Below, piece after piece: positions 1 through 8,249 of a stretch of DNA of 57,895 bases. The notes beneath the pieces were generated by a model, which had not been told where the DNA came from, ran no database searches, and worked only from the letters and a program-made list of their open reading frames with translations. A program made the translations under genes and the position numbers. Within the stretch, counting starts at the first letter, position 1. Every line of letters starts with the position of its first letter. This DNA comes from a virus, in IMG/VR virus record IMGVR_UViG_3300043466_001189, positions 1 through 57,895 of that record; one strand, 5' to 3'.

Positions 1-732
1 TGCGTCCATAGTTGCAAGAGAGTTTTGTAAGAATAGACTGTCAATTGGACCCTCTACAACATAGATACGCTTAGACAAGTCTACACGATCAAGACCAAAT
101 ACTTTTTTGTTATCATCACTCAGCTTGATTGTGATGTATCTGACTTTGCTATCACCCAATGCACGACCTTGAAAGCCAAGTAAAGTCTTCTCTTCATCAT
201 AGAAGGGAAAGATAATCCTTTGCTCATCATACAATGTCTTCTCATAGTCAGGAATAGTTTCCATGACATAGCTCTTGAAGTTAGATGCATAGTAGATATC
301 GTTCAATCTATCACGCGGAATCATACGCTTCAGCAGATACTGCTTTGCTACATGATCTTCTGGTAGTGAATTGATTGTAGGAAGATCAATACGCTTTTTG
401 AATACTGGCTTGACCATAGCTTGCGAAAAGTCAGGCTTTGCTACATTACCAGAAGACTCATTCTTGTAGCGTTCCATCTGATACTCACGATACAGTGAGT
501 TATCTATAAGCTTGAGGAAATTACCAAGAGATAGGCCTGTTCCACAATTATGACAAGTATAGAACACATCAGACTTGCGCCGATAGAAATAACCACGAGC
601 CTTGATCTTGTTCTTATGGGAATCACCACATACAGGACACCTAAAGTTCCACAAGTATTCAGATTTCTGCTTGAACCGTTCTAGCTTGGGAGAGACTAGA
701 GAAACGAACTTCTTATCGATGTATAAAGACAT
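1..732 (-). CDS. 61: DNA primase, T4 gp61-like (C-terminus cut by window edge)
   Basis: DnaG-type primase that makes RNA primers for lagging-strand synthesis with the gp41 helicase. The 244 visible residues contain an N-terminal zinc finger (CPVCGDSHKNK near residue 34, CHNCG near residue 59). A TOPRIM-like start follows (RIYVVEGPIDSLFLQNSLAT) at the window edge, where the reading frame is still open. The start ATG at 730-732 has an SD AGGTGG, but both lie in a perfect hairpin (731-766). The helicase partner is encoded at 28642-30024, not adjacent. The family call is secure from the zinc finger and TOPRIM order; the C-terminus is not seen. Confidence 0.9.
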   Translation of the reverse strand, partial: MSLYIDKKFVSLVSPKLERFKQKSEYLWNFRCPVCGDSHKNKIKARGYFYRRKSDVFYTCHNCGTGLSLGNFLKLIDNSLYREYQMERYKNESSGNVAKPDFSQAMVKPVFKKRIDLPTINSLPEDHVAKQYLLKRMIPRDRLNDIYYASNFKSYVMETIPDYEKTLYDEQRIIFPFYDEEKTLLGFQGRALGDSKVRYITIKLSDDNKKVFGLDRVDLSKRIYVVEGPIDSLFLQNSLATMDA

Positions 733-766
733 AATGCCACCTAGATTTACAAATAGGTGGCATTAT
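731..766 (-). promoter_or_regulatory. Perfect 13-bp hairpin sequestering the primase ribosome binding site
   Basis: Arms 731-743 and 754-766 are perfect inverted repeats around a 10-nt loop. In the minus-strand mRNA the 3' arm contains the SD AGGTGG and the first two bases of the primase ATG. There is no following T-run, so it does not look like a terminator. Inferred role: translational control of primase. Confidence 0.75.
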
Positions 767-792
767 AACAGATGGTAATAGAAAGTCAATTG

Positions 793-1272
793 TTAATTAA
801 ATAGCTTGGTAATGTTGATTGCATTGTTTGCGATCAAGAAAAGAAGGAATGAAATGATAGCCGCTATTCCGTATTTCCACATTTCAATTTGACCTAGACG
901 ACTACCTAAACCTTTTTCACTTCCTTTTATCTCTTCACGCATCTTATGAAGTTCAGCTAAGATTGTTCTTTCTGTGTCTTCAATTTTATCCGTGAGTTCT
1001 TTGTTTACGGTATTAATGCGATTATACACATCTTTAATGTTACTATTGTGTTCTTGTCTACGCATTTCGAGTATGCCCTGCACTTCTGAGGTTATTCTTT
1101 CATGACTTTCAATCCTCTGTTCTTGTAGAGCAATCATCTTGGTTAGATTAGTCGCAATTTCTTGAATCTTATCTATAGTCGTGTCGAACTTTTCAAGCAA
1201 AGCTGACATCGTGGTTACATCTTTTTTCAAAAGCTCAATATCAACTTTAATTTCTTGCTCAGACACGGCCAT
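793..1272 (-). CDS. Coiled-coil protein with C-terminal membrane anchor
   Basis: 159 residues. Residues about 5-125 are charged heptad-rich helix (for example IKVDIELLKKDV and IDKIQEIATNLTKM). Residues about 133-152 form a single hydrophobic segment (YGIAAIISFLLFLIANNAI). The layout resembles XhlA-type lysis-associated membrane proteins, but I do not recognise a specific family. It lies directly downstream of the 3TM holin-like gene, with a TACTAAATA element 20 nt upstream overlapping that gene's stop. A lysis or envelope role is inferred. Confidence 0.7.
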   Translation of the reverse strand: MAVSEQEIKVDIELLKKDVTTMSALLEKFDTTIDKIQEIATNLTKMIALQEQRIESHERITSEVQGILEMRRQEHNSNIKDVYNRINTVNKELTDKIEDTERTILAELHKMREEIKGSEKGLGSRLGQIEMWKYGIAAIISFLLFLIANNAINITKLFN

Positions 1273-1290
1273 TACCTCTTATTGTTTTGA

Positions 1291-1791
1291 TTATTTAGTA
1301 GTCTTCTTAGTTACTGTGATCTGCGCCTGAGGCAATGCAGTTCTATCTTGCTTTTCAATTGTACGAGAACCAAACCAGAAAGCAATGATAGTTGAGAAGA
1401 GTGCCATTGTCTCAACGTCCCATACGGCTCTCAGCATTTCTGGAACAGATTGACCAGTTGATAGCATCACATATGCTGCGGAAATTTTTACTGCAAGAAA
1501 TGTAATGAAGAATACGTATGTGACTACTGGGCGAACAGAAGCGCGTAGTGCGTTAATAAAGATTCCACCATCAAGAGACTTATCATGATCAAGAGCAGAT
1601 TGTCGTGACTGAGCGTCACCCTTAACCATTTCAATGTTGTAAGTGAGATCGGCTTGGCGTTCGGCCGCATCAATCTTAATTTTTGAAAGTTCAAGTTCAT
1701 ACTTAATCTCCTGCTTACGCTCAAATATTCTTACAATAGAAGGTAGCAAACTACCTACGATACCTAGAAATGGTGATAATAGTGCTAACAT
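1291..1791 (-). CDS. 3TM holin-like membrane protein
   Basis: 166 residues. A hydrophobic N-terminus (MLALLSPFLGIVGSLLPSIV) is followed by an amphipathic helical stretch rich in K/E (about 25-75). Two further membrane segments lie near residues 87-110 and 126-143, and the tail is basic. This matches the GTA_holin_3TM type in which the central helix separates membrane segments. Likely role: holin-type pore or hole formation at the end of infection, with the endolysin at 4795-5316. The family assignment is from layout, not from a search. Confidence 0.65.
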   Translation of the reverse strand: MLALLSPFLGIVGSLLPSIVRIFERKQEIKYELELSKIKIDAAERQADLTYNIEMVKGDAQSRQSALDHDKSLDGGIFINALRASVRPVVTYVFFITFLAVKISAAYVMLSTGQSVPEMLRAVWDVETMALFSTIIAFWFGSRTIEKQDRTALPQAQITVTKKTTK

Positions 1792-1794
1792 GGT

Positions 1795-2691
1795 TTACCT
1801 CTTTTTTGTTTTTCTTAAATAACTTTTGCCGTTCCATGTGAATTTAGAACCTTCAGGTGCAGCAGCAAATGCTTGGTCAAATGTTTGTTTTTTTGGAGCA
1901 AGATTAGCCGGTCTTGCTTTTGGAATTGGTGGCTTGACATCTACTTTAGATGAAGCTTTCTGTGATTCCGCTGGAGCCAAAGTTTCTTTTTTCGCTGCTG
2001 GATAACCTGATTGAGGCGCAACCAAAGAACCAACTTTTGGTTTTTCAACAGGTTCAATTTGTTTCTCTGTTGGACTTTGCTTTTGCATCATGTTCGCAAG
2101 TTTAAATTTTGTATCTGTTGCCATTCCTGCTTTGGCTGAACGAACATTAGGATAAGAAGAACTGCTGTATTCCTTTGTTGTTGAAGCTTTTTTCATATCA
2201 TTGTCTTGAGCGCCACTATATGTTCCAAAAACTCTATCTTGAATTTTAGTAGAGTAATCAGGATGTGCAACATATGTTGCTTCAACTTTTTTAGGTTTAT
2301 ATGATACTGGTGTGTCCGCCTTTTCTACACCAGTTTTCTTCGGTATAGCAGTTATCTTTTTGCCTGACTGATCATATCCAGCAGCAGCCAAAGCGGTATT
2401 AAAATTGCCACTAGTATAAGCTTTATCTGGTTTAACTATTGGTTTATTAGAGATGCTTGATGGGTCAAGAGTTTGTCCGTTACCAAGATCATATCTTGAA
2501 CCTGTAAAATCAACAGGTTCAAGTCTTTCGGACGGTTTAAACTTAGGTAATTCAGCAGGTTCTCGCGCCTGTATTTTTCTGGTAATTTCATTATTTTTAG
2601 AAAAACTTTTCATACTTTTGCTAAATCCAGGATCAGATGCTACTAGATCACTGAAACTTTGTTCAATCATAAACTCTAAGAATGTTTTCAT
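1795..2691 (-). CDS. Low-complexity protein with capsid-targeting-like N-terminus
   Basis: 298 residues beginning MKTFLEFMIE, close to the T4 internal-protein capsid targeting sequence MKTYQEFIAE. A gp21-like cleavage is predicted after E10 (MIE). The rest is K/P/S/A-rich and probably disordered (many KP and PKK segments). The C-terminus has a short ordered-looking piece (FDQAFAAAPEGSKFTWNGKSYLRK). No enzyme motif is recognised. Inferred to be an internal head protein. Confidence 0.65.
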   Translation of the reverse strand: MKTFLEFMIEQSFSDLVASDPGFSKSMKSFSKNNEITRKIQAREPAELPKFKPSERLEPVDFTGSRYDLGNGQTLDPSSISNKPIVKPDKAYTSGNFNTALAAAGYDQSGKKITAIPKKTGVEKADTPVSYKPKKVEATYVAHPDYSTKIQDRVFGTYSGAQDNDMKKASTTKEYSSSSYPNVRSAKAGMATDTKFKLANMMQKQSPTEKQIEPVEKPKVGSLVAPQSGYPAAKKETLAPAESQKASSKVDVKPPIPKARPANLAPKKQTFDQAFAAAPEGSKFTWNGKSYLRKTKKR

Positions 2692-2723
2692 TTTTTGTTC
2701 CTACTTTACAATTTGTACTGCGA

Positions 2724-4511
2724 CTATATTTTTTCGATGTCATGTGAAAAATAAGCATGATCACGAACATCTTCATTACTATCATTCATAGCTTGTTTGA
2801 AATGTTCCGATTTTGCGCTTGGATGTTGAAGAGCTTCTATTTTCACATTTGGGTTTTTTATTTTACTATTTGATAGTATCGATGTGATGTGATGACTTTT
2901 GATTCTATTAGAATCGCTTCTAAGTAATCTTCGCAGACCTTCTGAATTATCATGAGCATCTGAAACAAGATCATCAACATGTTTGTCCGTAAGATTTGGA
3001 TGATTTATCACAGCTTCAATAACTTTTGAGTTTCCATGTCTTAGACCTTTAGCAATATTATCGAATGAAGCATTTTTGTTACGCATTGCGTGTGGCGCAT
3101 TATCTGTATCTAAAGCTTCATCAATATGTTTTGGTGTAATATCGCCAAGACTTAATGCAAACTTTCTTACCATATGATGTGGGTGTTCCATTGCAGACGA
3201 TATCAAATGTTTAGGTAATCCTCTTGAAGCTGCTGCAATTGCAATGTCATGATGTGGACTTGATAATGCTTTTTCTAAATGATTTGATGTGACATGTTTA
3301 CTGTGTGTTATAGCCGCCGCAGTTATATCAGGATCAGAATCTTCAAAAGATTTGTCTATCAAATGTGCTGGCAAATTTTCATTTGATGACGCGTGCCATC
3401 TAACAAAATTAACAGGATGACTCATTCCTTTTTCTAATACAGAATGTTGTGCATTTGGATGAGAAAATGCCGCTGCTGCAACAAGATGACTTTTATGATT
3501 TGCTGCTTTTTCTAAATTTTCGGTAGTCACATTTGGATGTTTTATTGCTTGAATACTGACATTATAGTCTTTATCATCTAGTCCTTTATTGATATCATCT
3601 GGTGTAATTGAAGTGTTTTCTGGATGAAACGCGGCTGATCTTACCTCATAATCTGGATGTGACAACAATGTTTTTGTATCACCAATAGCATATCTTCCAC
3701 CGTCATGATATACCATCGGATTCTTTCGATATGAATGGCCTTCTTTGACAGGAAAATTAGTTTCTGACCAATTTCTTACCGTCTTGTCAAAAGATGAATC
3801 TGCATCACCGTATGTTCTTGATTCTGGTCTAAGAATAGGTTTAGTATATCCACGAGATGTGCTGTGAAATGGTTTGAGAGCTATTCTTGCCAAGGGTCTT
3901 TCTACTTCTGGATCATCAGAATGGTGCAAGTATGCTACGTGAGTACCTTGACTGACATCTGATTTGAGATAGTGTTTTTCGCAACCACCATCCATGTTCA
4001 TGCAAGATGTCCACCCTTGATCAGTTGACATACCAGCAATATGATGAGGATGTCTTGATATTGTAACTTGAAGACCTTTTGATGCCTGTGTGGCACCTTT
4101 TCTTCTTGGATCATTTGTAAAAGCACTCATAACTTCAGGTGAAGCTTTTGTCTTGTTTAAAATCTTACCAATAGAAACATCACGACCATATTTGTCTTTT
4201 GCTGTGCCTTTTCTATAATCAGAGACAGAATAACCATGAGTTTTCAAATGATTTTCAACATCTGGATGCGGCCCTAGTTCAGGTTGACTTTCACTCTCTA
4301 ATGGTATTGTAATTTTATGTTGACCAGGTGGAATCACATGTGAAGAAATATCTACAGCATTTGGATGTCCTTCAACATTCGCATTTGGAAATGCTTTAGT
4401 CCAACCATTCACAGTTTTCTTTTGTCTTGAGTTCAGACCTTCAGACAAAAGACTTACATTGTATCCGTATCCGTGACGGGATTCAAAAATAAAACTTTTA
4501 AAAGTTTTCAT
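2724..4511 (-). CDS. HEAT-like repeat protein with capsid-targeting-like N-terminus
   Basis: 595 residues beginning MKTFKSFIFE, with a second gp21-like site LSE24/G25. Residues about 140-235 form a domain with GWTSCMNMDGG and THVAYLHHSDD that I cannot name. From about residue 270 to the end there are repeats of roughly 25 residues with the pattern HPNVTTENLEKAA / HPNAQHSVLEKGM / HPNLTDKHVDDLV, an alpha-solenoid of HEAT or LRV type. The gene ends in TAG, followed in frame by only five sense codons and TAA. The stop of the upstream gene overlaps this ATG (TAATG). Likely packaged in the head and acting by protein binding; the function is unknown. Confidence 0.75.
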   Translation of the reverse strand: MKTFKSFIFESRHGYGYNVSLLSEGLNSRQKKTVNGWTKAFPNANVEGHPNAVDISSHVIPPGQHKITIPLESESQPELGPHPDVENHLKTHGYSVSDYRKGTAKDKYGRDVSIGKILNKTKASPEVMSAFTNDPRRKGATQASKGLQVTISRHPHHIAGMSTDQGWTSCMNMDGGCEKHYLKSDVSQGTHVAYLHHSDDPEVERPLARIALKPFHSTSRGYTKPILRPESRTYGDADSSFDKTVRNWSETNFPVKEGHSYRKNPMVYHDGGRYAIGDTKTLLSHPDYEVRSAAFHPENTSITPDDINKGLDDKDYNVSIQAIKHPNVTTENLEKAANHKSHLVAAAAFSHPNAQHSVLEKGMSHPVNFVRWHASSNENLPAHLIDKSFEDSDPDITAAAITHSKHVTSNHLEKALSSPHHDIAIAAASRGLPKHLISSAMEHPHHMVRKFALSLGDITPKHIDEALDTDNAPHAMRNKNASFDNIAKGLRHGNSKVIEAVINHPNLTDKHVDDLVSDAHDNSEGLRRLLRSDSNRIKSHHITSILSNSKIKNPNVKIEALQHPSAKSEHFKQAMNDSNEDVRDHAYFSHDIEKI

Positions 4512-4798
4512 TATTTCTTACCTACGGGTGTTTGAGTTGTATTTGTTTTTTCTATTTCTTCACCATTCATTATTCTTGTAATCTTCTCTTGTCCACGAGT
4601 CCATGCCGCAACACCAATGATAGCTGCCATAGCAAGATGATAGAAACCGCCTTCTTTCAACGTGATAGGATTCCATTGCTGTTGTGAGAAATACATGAAT
4701 GCTGCTGGAAAAATGATGAAGTCAAAAATACATACTGCAAAATATTGCCATGCAATCGCAGGTCTCCAATAAGATTTTAACCAACTTTCTTCGTTCAT
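4511..4798 (-). CDS. Small two-helix membrane protein, candidate holin
   Basis: 95 residues with two hydrophobic segments (AIAWQYFAVCIFDFIIFPAA near residue 15 and FYHLAMAAIIGVAAW near residue 52) and a polar tail. It is followed by the head-type gene through a TAATG overlap. It directly follows the M15 endolysin (4-nt overlap), the classical endolysin/holin arrangement. The holin role is inferred from topology and position. Confidence 0.65.
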   Translation of the reverse strand: MNEESWLKSYWRPAIAWQYFAVCIFDFIIFPAAFMYFSQQQWNPITLKEGGFYHLAMAAIIGVAAWTRGQEKITRIMNGEEIEKTNTTQTPVGKK

Positions 4799-5316
4799 CT
4801 TAACCTCGCAAACTGCCAGTGCATACCATCACAACGGCGCTCATCTAGTGTGTTACCGTTACCGTTCCAATCACCGCCCCATACTGCACCAGTTTTCTTC
4901 CATGCATCAAGCACTTCAGGAAATTGTGCAAAGCGAGGAGTGTTATCACCTAATCCATTGTTAGCAGGGTCAAGATCAATCGCACATCCCCATGAGTGCA
5001 TTGATAAGTTATTGCCACCACGCATCAATCGATAGTTATAACAACCAGCAAAGATTGATACACCCCAGTGATCAAGAGTTGCCTGCTTACCGCCTGCTGC
5101 ATTGAGTAGATTGTTGAATGCTTCTTGGAAACCAACAAGACAGTTCTTGTTTACCTTAAACTGCGATACTGGTTTGCCAGCATATGTGATACGAAATGGC
5201 GGTTTGAAAGAAACAAGATATTCTGCTTCCCACTTTGCAGATGCTTGAGTTACATTCTTACCACGAGGATTACCATAGAATGAATCGCAGTCACGTTGTA
5301 ATGGCCATGTTGTCAT
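4795..5316 (-). CDS. M15-family peptidase, endolysin
   Basis: 173 residues from the chosen start. Zinc-ligand motifs of the VanY / L-Ala-D-Glu carboxypeptidase M15 family are visible: SMHSWGCAIDLDPANN (His and Asp ligands) and the C-terminal MHWQFA (catalytic/ligand His). The N-terminus WPLQRDCDSFYGNPRG is typical of phage M15 lysins. The start at 5316 is chosen because AAGGA lies 7 nt upstream; a longer in-frame start at 5349 lacks this. It cleaves peptidoglycan stem peptides, is probably released through a holin, and has no signal peptide. Confidence 0.88.
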   Translation of the reverse strand: MTTWPLQRDCDSFYGNPRGKNVTQASAKWEAEYLVSFKPPFRITYAGKPVSQFKVNKNCLVGFQEAFNNLLNAAGGKQATLDHWGVSIFAGCYNYRLMRGGNNLSMHSWGCAIDLDPANNGLGDNTPRFAQFPEVLDAWKKTGAVWGGDWNGNGNTLDERRCDGMHWQFARLR

Positions 5317-5326
5317 ATCATTATCC

Positions 5327-6082
5327 TTATTGTTTTCCATAACGAGCAAATGTCATTGCACCTGTTCGTTCGTCTTGCAAAATGATTGGTTTGTTCTTTG
5401 TCTTAGGATGATTGGCATACTCACGAATATCATGATAGTAATCATCTTCTTCCAAGTATTTGCGCCAGTGTGTACCTTTGCGCTTTTGTTCTTTGATCTT
5501 ATGGAATCTATCTGACGATACTTCAAACGTATCCCATTTACCAAATGTGCCGCGCTTTGCTCTCTTTATCATTGGCATCATCTGTGCAGGTCTACCTGGT
5601 TCACCTTGAGGACCAACACCAAGACCTGCAATTTGACCTGAACCAGCAGTCATCTCTTCTTCAAGACCAACTGCTTTCTTAGCCAGTCCTACATAGTAAG
5701 GAATTTTTGCTGCTTTTTCACCTGCACCGATTGCAGAACCTATAGCGCGGCCAACAACAGGTAATTCAGGAGCAAAAGCAAGAGCAGCATATCCTGCAAT
5801 ATCACCTGCTGCCGCGGCTTGAGGATTTTTGATATCGTCTCTGGCAAGCTTTTCTTTTTCTTGTTCAAGTTCTTTATTATACGTTGTGCCTTTACCATAT
5901 CCTAATGCACTAGCAGTGTTCTTAGCTGCATATTGAGCAGCGGCGCTTGCATACTTTGCTCCACCAAAAGTGGCAGTATCAGCAGCATTTCTTCCAAAAG
6001 CATAAACTGAATCCGCAGACGGAAGATAATCCATTAGACCTTCGTCAACTTGTTCTTTACGTACTACTTTATATCTCTTCAT
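5327..6082 (-). CDS. Putative virion protein with Gly/Ala-rich middle and collagen-like patch
   Basis: 251 residues. The N-terminus contains VDEGLMDYLP, a possible gp21-type site (VDE/G). Residues about 25-130 are Ala/Gly-rich. Residues about 143-165 read GLGVGPQGEPGRP, a short collagen-like patch. The C-terminal about 75 residues form an ordered domain ending DERTGAMTFARYG. I recognise the general type from T4-like phages but cannot name a family. It sits among head-type genes and is inferred to be virion-associated. Confidence 0.6.
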   Translation of the reverse strand: MKRYKVVRKEQVDEGLMDYLPSADSVYAFGRNAADTATFGGAKYASAAAQYAAKNTASALGYGKGTTYNKELEQEKEKLARDDIKNPQAAAAGDIAGYAALAFAPELPVVGRAIGSAIGAGEKAAKIPYYVGLAKKAVGLEEEMTAGSGQIAGLGVGPQGEPGRPAQMMPMIKRAKRGTFGKWDTFEVSSDRFHKIKEQKRKGTHWRKYLEEDDYYHDIREYANHPKTKNKPIILQDERTGAMTFARYGKQ

Positions 6083-6150
6083 CTTTTCTCTTGACTGCCT
6101 CTTGACACGACACTACCATGGCTATGTCCACCATGAAATGAATACTTTTA

Positions 6151-6537
6151 TTATAACTCTTGTAATCTTCTACCTACTATGATGTCTATTCCAATGTCTG
6201 ATGAGTTCATATACTTTCCTTTGATTCCATTGATATGCTGGGGCATAAAATTCAGAAACAATAGAAACGTCTTTAGTATATGGAAGTCGTTATCATCAAT
6301 CTTGTAAAACAGCATTCTCACAGCAGGTTCAACACCAAACACATTGGTAAGAACAATTATATGATTGAGTATCAATCTCTCTTTCAGTTCACCTGTACTC
6401 TTATATCTCTTGATAAGTCTCTTAACATACTTTAGTCTTTTGAAGTCTTCTTCGAATTCACTCATGATGCAATTTGGTTTATCATAAGACTTCATCGCAT
6501 ATAGCATAAAGTTGTCATCATTTAAGTTTTCAATCAT
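6151..6537 (-). CDS. Conserved T4-like phage protein (DUF7207-type)
   Basis: 128 residues. The all-helical sequence has ELKERLILNHIIVLTNVFG and LKTFLLFLNFMP, a pattern I recall from a conserved protein of cyanophages and other T4-like phages with no assigned function. It overlaps the upstream gene by 8 nt, implying co-translation. No catalytic motif is visible. Confidence 0.75.
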   Translation of the reverse strand: MIENLNDDNFMLYAMKSYDKPNCIMSEFEEDFKRLKYVKRLIKRYKSTGELKERLILNHIIVLTNVFGVEPAVRMLFYKIDDNDFHILKTFLLFLNFMPQHINGIKGKYMNSSDIGIDIIVGRRLQEL

Positions 6538-7213
6538 TTTTTAACTTGGCTTGAATCCTCTTCATCATATTGACTTTAAGTTTTGCCTTATCATACTTCT
6601 TATCATCTATGTACTCACCTGCTTTCTTGGCAGCAGAGCCATGCATCTTGACATATTTCCAATTACGATCATAATCGTTCTTGAAGTCTTTAGCTTCTTT
6701 TATATAATTATTTGATTTATATGACTCGTATGAGTCTGAAGCATCTTGCTCTTCATCATAGTAAGAGTCATCACCATCTTCCATTTCACCTTCGATATCT
6801 CCCATGATGTCATCAAGTTCTTCTTGGTTGACTATTTCGCAGAAGATATCAAATCCACCTTTATCATTCATTGAGTATTCAAAGTAAACGAAATATGGTG
6901 ATCCTGTCTTCGTGACAACATCACCATTATTTCTCATGCCTATTCTTTCACCAAACTGATTGATTTCGAAAATCTCATGACCAGAATCTCCAGCAAGAAA
7001 GTTTGTTGCAGGAAGACCGATATGAAATGGTGCAAGAACTTTACGTACCATTTCTAGAGCATGATAAGGTGTTGCATATGGTCTAGCAGTGATAGCCGTC
7101 AAATGAATATTGATGTTATCTCTAACAGGACCATTATCAACACCCACAAAGCCTTTCTCGGTCTGAGCATAAGGCATCATTTCTTCATTTAGTATTCTTC
7201 GAAATCTTAACAT
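6530..7213 (-). CDS. Conserved phage protein, probable head-associated
   Basis: 227 residues. It begins MLRFRRILNEE, which fits the general pattern of short targeting peptides in this region (possible cleavage after LNE). Residues 30-130 form a compact alpha/beta domain (INIHLTAITARPYATPYHAL, EIFEINQFGERIGM). An acidic linker (about 133-160) and a basic tail follow. I recall the family from T4-like phages of marine bacteria; the function is unknown. Confidence 0.6.
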   Translation of the reverse strand: MLRFRRILNEEMMPYAQTEKGFVGVDNGPVRDNINIHLTAITARPYATPYHALEMVRKVLAPFHIGLPATNFLAGDSGHEIFEINQFGERIGMRNNGDVVTKTGSPYFVYFEYSMNDKGGFDIFCEIVNQEELDDIMGDIEGEMEDGDDSYYDEEQDASDSYESYKSNNYIKEAKDFKNDYDRNWKYVKMHGSAAKKAGEYIDDKKYDKAKLKVNMMKRIQAKLKND

Positions 7214-7230
7214 GTCATTATGCCTTTATA

Positions 7231-7827
7231 TTAGGTGCCTGGGAAGTATCTATCGTCAGCAGAGTTATCAAGTGTGATTGAGCCCATTGAAACAAGAGTT
7301 TCATAGTTTACACGACCTGCACGACCACCGAGTGTTACTGCAAATGTTGCTGGAACAATGTTTGCGCCGCCTGCAATTACTGTAGGTGCAACATTGAATC
7401 CTGCACCACCATTTACAATAGTAATTGTGGCAATGGTATTCAGACGAGCATTTGATGAGAATGATTGTAATGTGTTCAATGAGTTTGCAATTGTATATCT
7501 AACATTTATTGTTCCATCGCCGCCACCAGAAATTGTCAAGAAACCAGCAGAGTTATATCCTTCGCCGCCATTTGTAATAGAAATAGAAGTTACAGGACCT
7601 GTGCCGATCTTTTGTGATACCCAACCAGCATGTGCTGGATGATGACCATCTGCTTGTGCTTGTGTGTTTGCTTGTTCTGTTGCAGAAACACCCCATACAG
7701 CACCATAGTACTTTGAGGTATTTGCTTTGTCGCCATTGATAGTAGAGTTTGATATTGAGTATGTGGTATTTGCATATACAGGTTTGTTATTACCTGATAC
7801 GTAATCTATATTTCCCCAAAGTGACAT
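7231..7827 (-). CDS. Beta-rich virion structural protein
   Basis: 198 residues starting MSLWGNIDYVSGN, with HAGWVSQKIGTGPVTSI and two repeats of the form ITNGGEGYN...LTISGGGDG and IVNGGAGFN...VIAGGAN. The Gly/Asn/Thr-rich beta repeats suggest a structural (neck, tail or head decoration) role. This kind of protein is common in T4-like cyanophages. No enzyme motif is visible. Confidence 0.65.
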   Translation of the reverse strand: MSLWGNIDYVSGNNKPVYANTTYSISNSTINGDKANTSKYYGAVWGVSATEQANTQAQADGHHPAHAGWVSQKIGTGPVTSISITNGGEGYNSAGFLTISGGGDGTINVRYTIANSLNTLQSFSSNARLNTIATITIVNGGAGFNVAPTVIAGGANIVPATFAVTLGGRAGRVNYETLVSMGSITLDNSADDRYFPGT

Positions 7828-7830
7828 TGG

Positions 7831-8244
7831 TTACTTCTCCTTGTTTTCTTTTGTAATGTTTATTTCTTTGTTGGCAGGACTTTTATCTTTTGGAGATAAA
7901 TCAACGACATCAGATGGTTTTCCTGTGTCAGTCTTGCCTGTAGGCATCGTTTCTTCATCATAACGGCCTTTCATTCTTTGTTGACCAGCTTTTTGCCACG
8001 TTCTTTTGCTAGGTATTTTTTTCTGATAGAACACACTTCTTCTTCTTTTATGATATGTTCCACCAAGAACTTCATCAATTTGCTCTTCTTCTTTTACATG
8101 ATAATACTGATTAGAGCTTTGTGGATCTTCGCCGTGTGTACCTTTATGATGAGCCGGATCAAATGGACCTGGTTTCCCAATGAGTTCATCAAGCTTTTGC
8201 CTGCGAATTTCTTTGATCATTTCGGCAAGTTGCTTTCTGTTCAT
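7831..8244 (-). CDS. Small charged protein, candidate packaged protein
   Basis: 137 residues, strongly charged. It contains EEEQIDEVLGGTYHKRR, which resembles the repeated VKEEQLNEL / VKEEQFDEN motif in the next gene and includes a potential gp21-type IDE site. The sequence looks disordered. It lies 5 nt from the upstream gene end, in the same operon. Confidence 0.55.
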   Translation of the reverse strand: MNRKQLAEMIKEIRRQKLDELIGKPGPFDPAHHKGTHGEDPQSSNQYYHVKEEEQIDEVLGGTYHKRRRSVFYQKKIPSKRTWQKAGQQRMKGRYDEETMPTGKTDTGKPSDVVDLSPKDKSPANKEINITKENKEK

Positions 8245-8249
8245 GTGTA

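Noticed and set aside
2724-2726. TAG recoding that would join adjacent genes into long fusions
   Set aside because: In the TAG-ended genes I translated onward, another stop follows within a few to about 30 codons, so only short extensions are possible.
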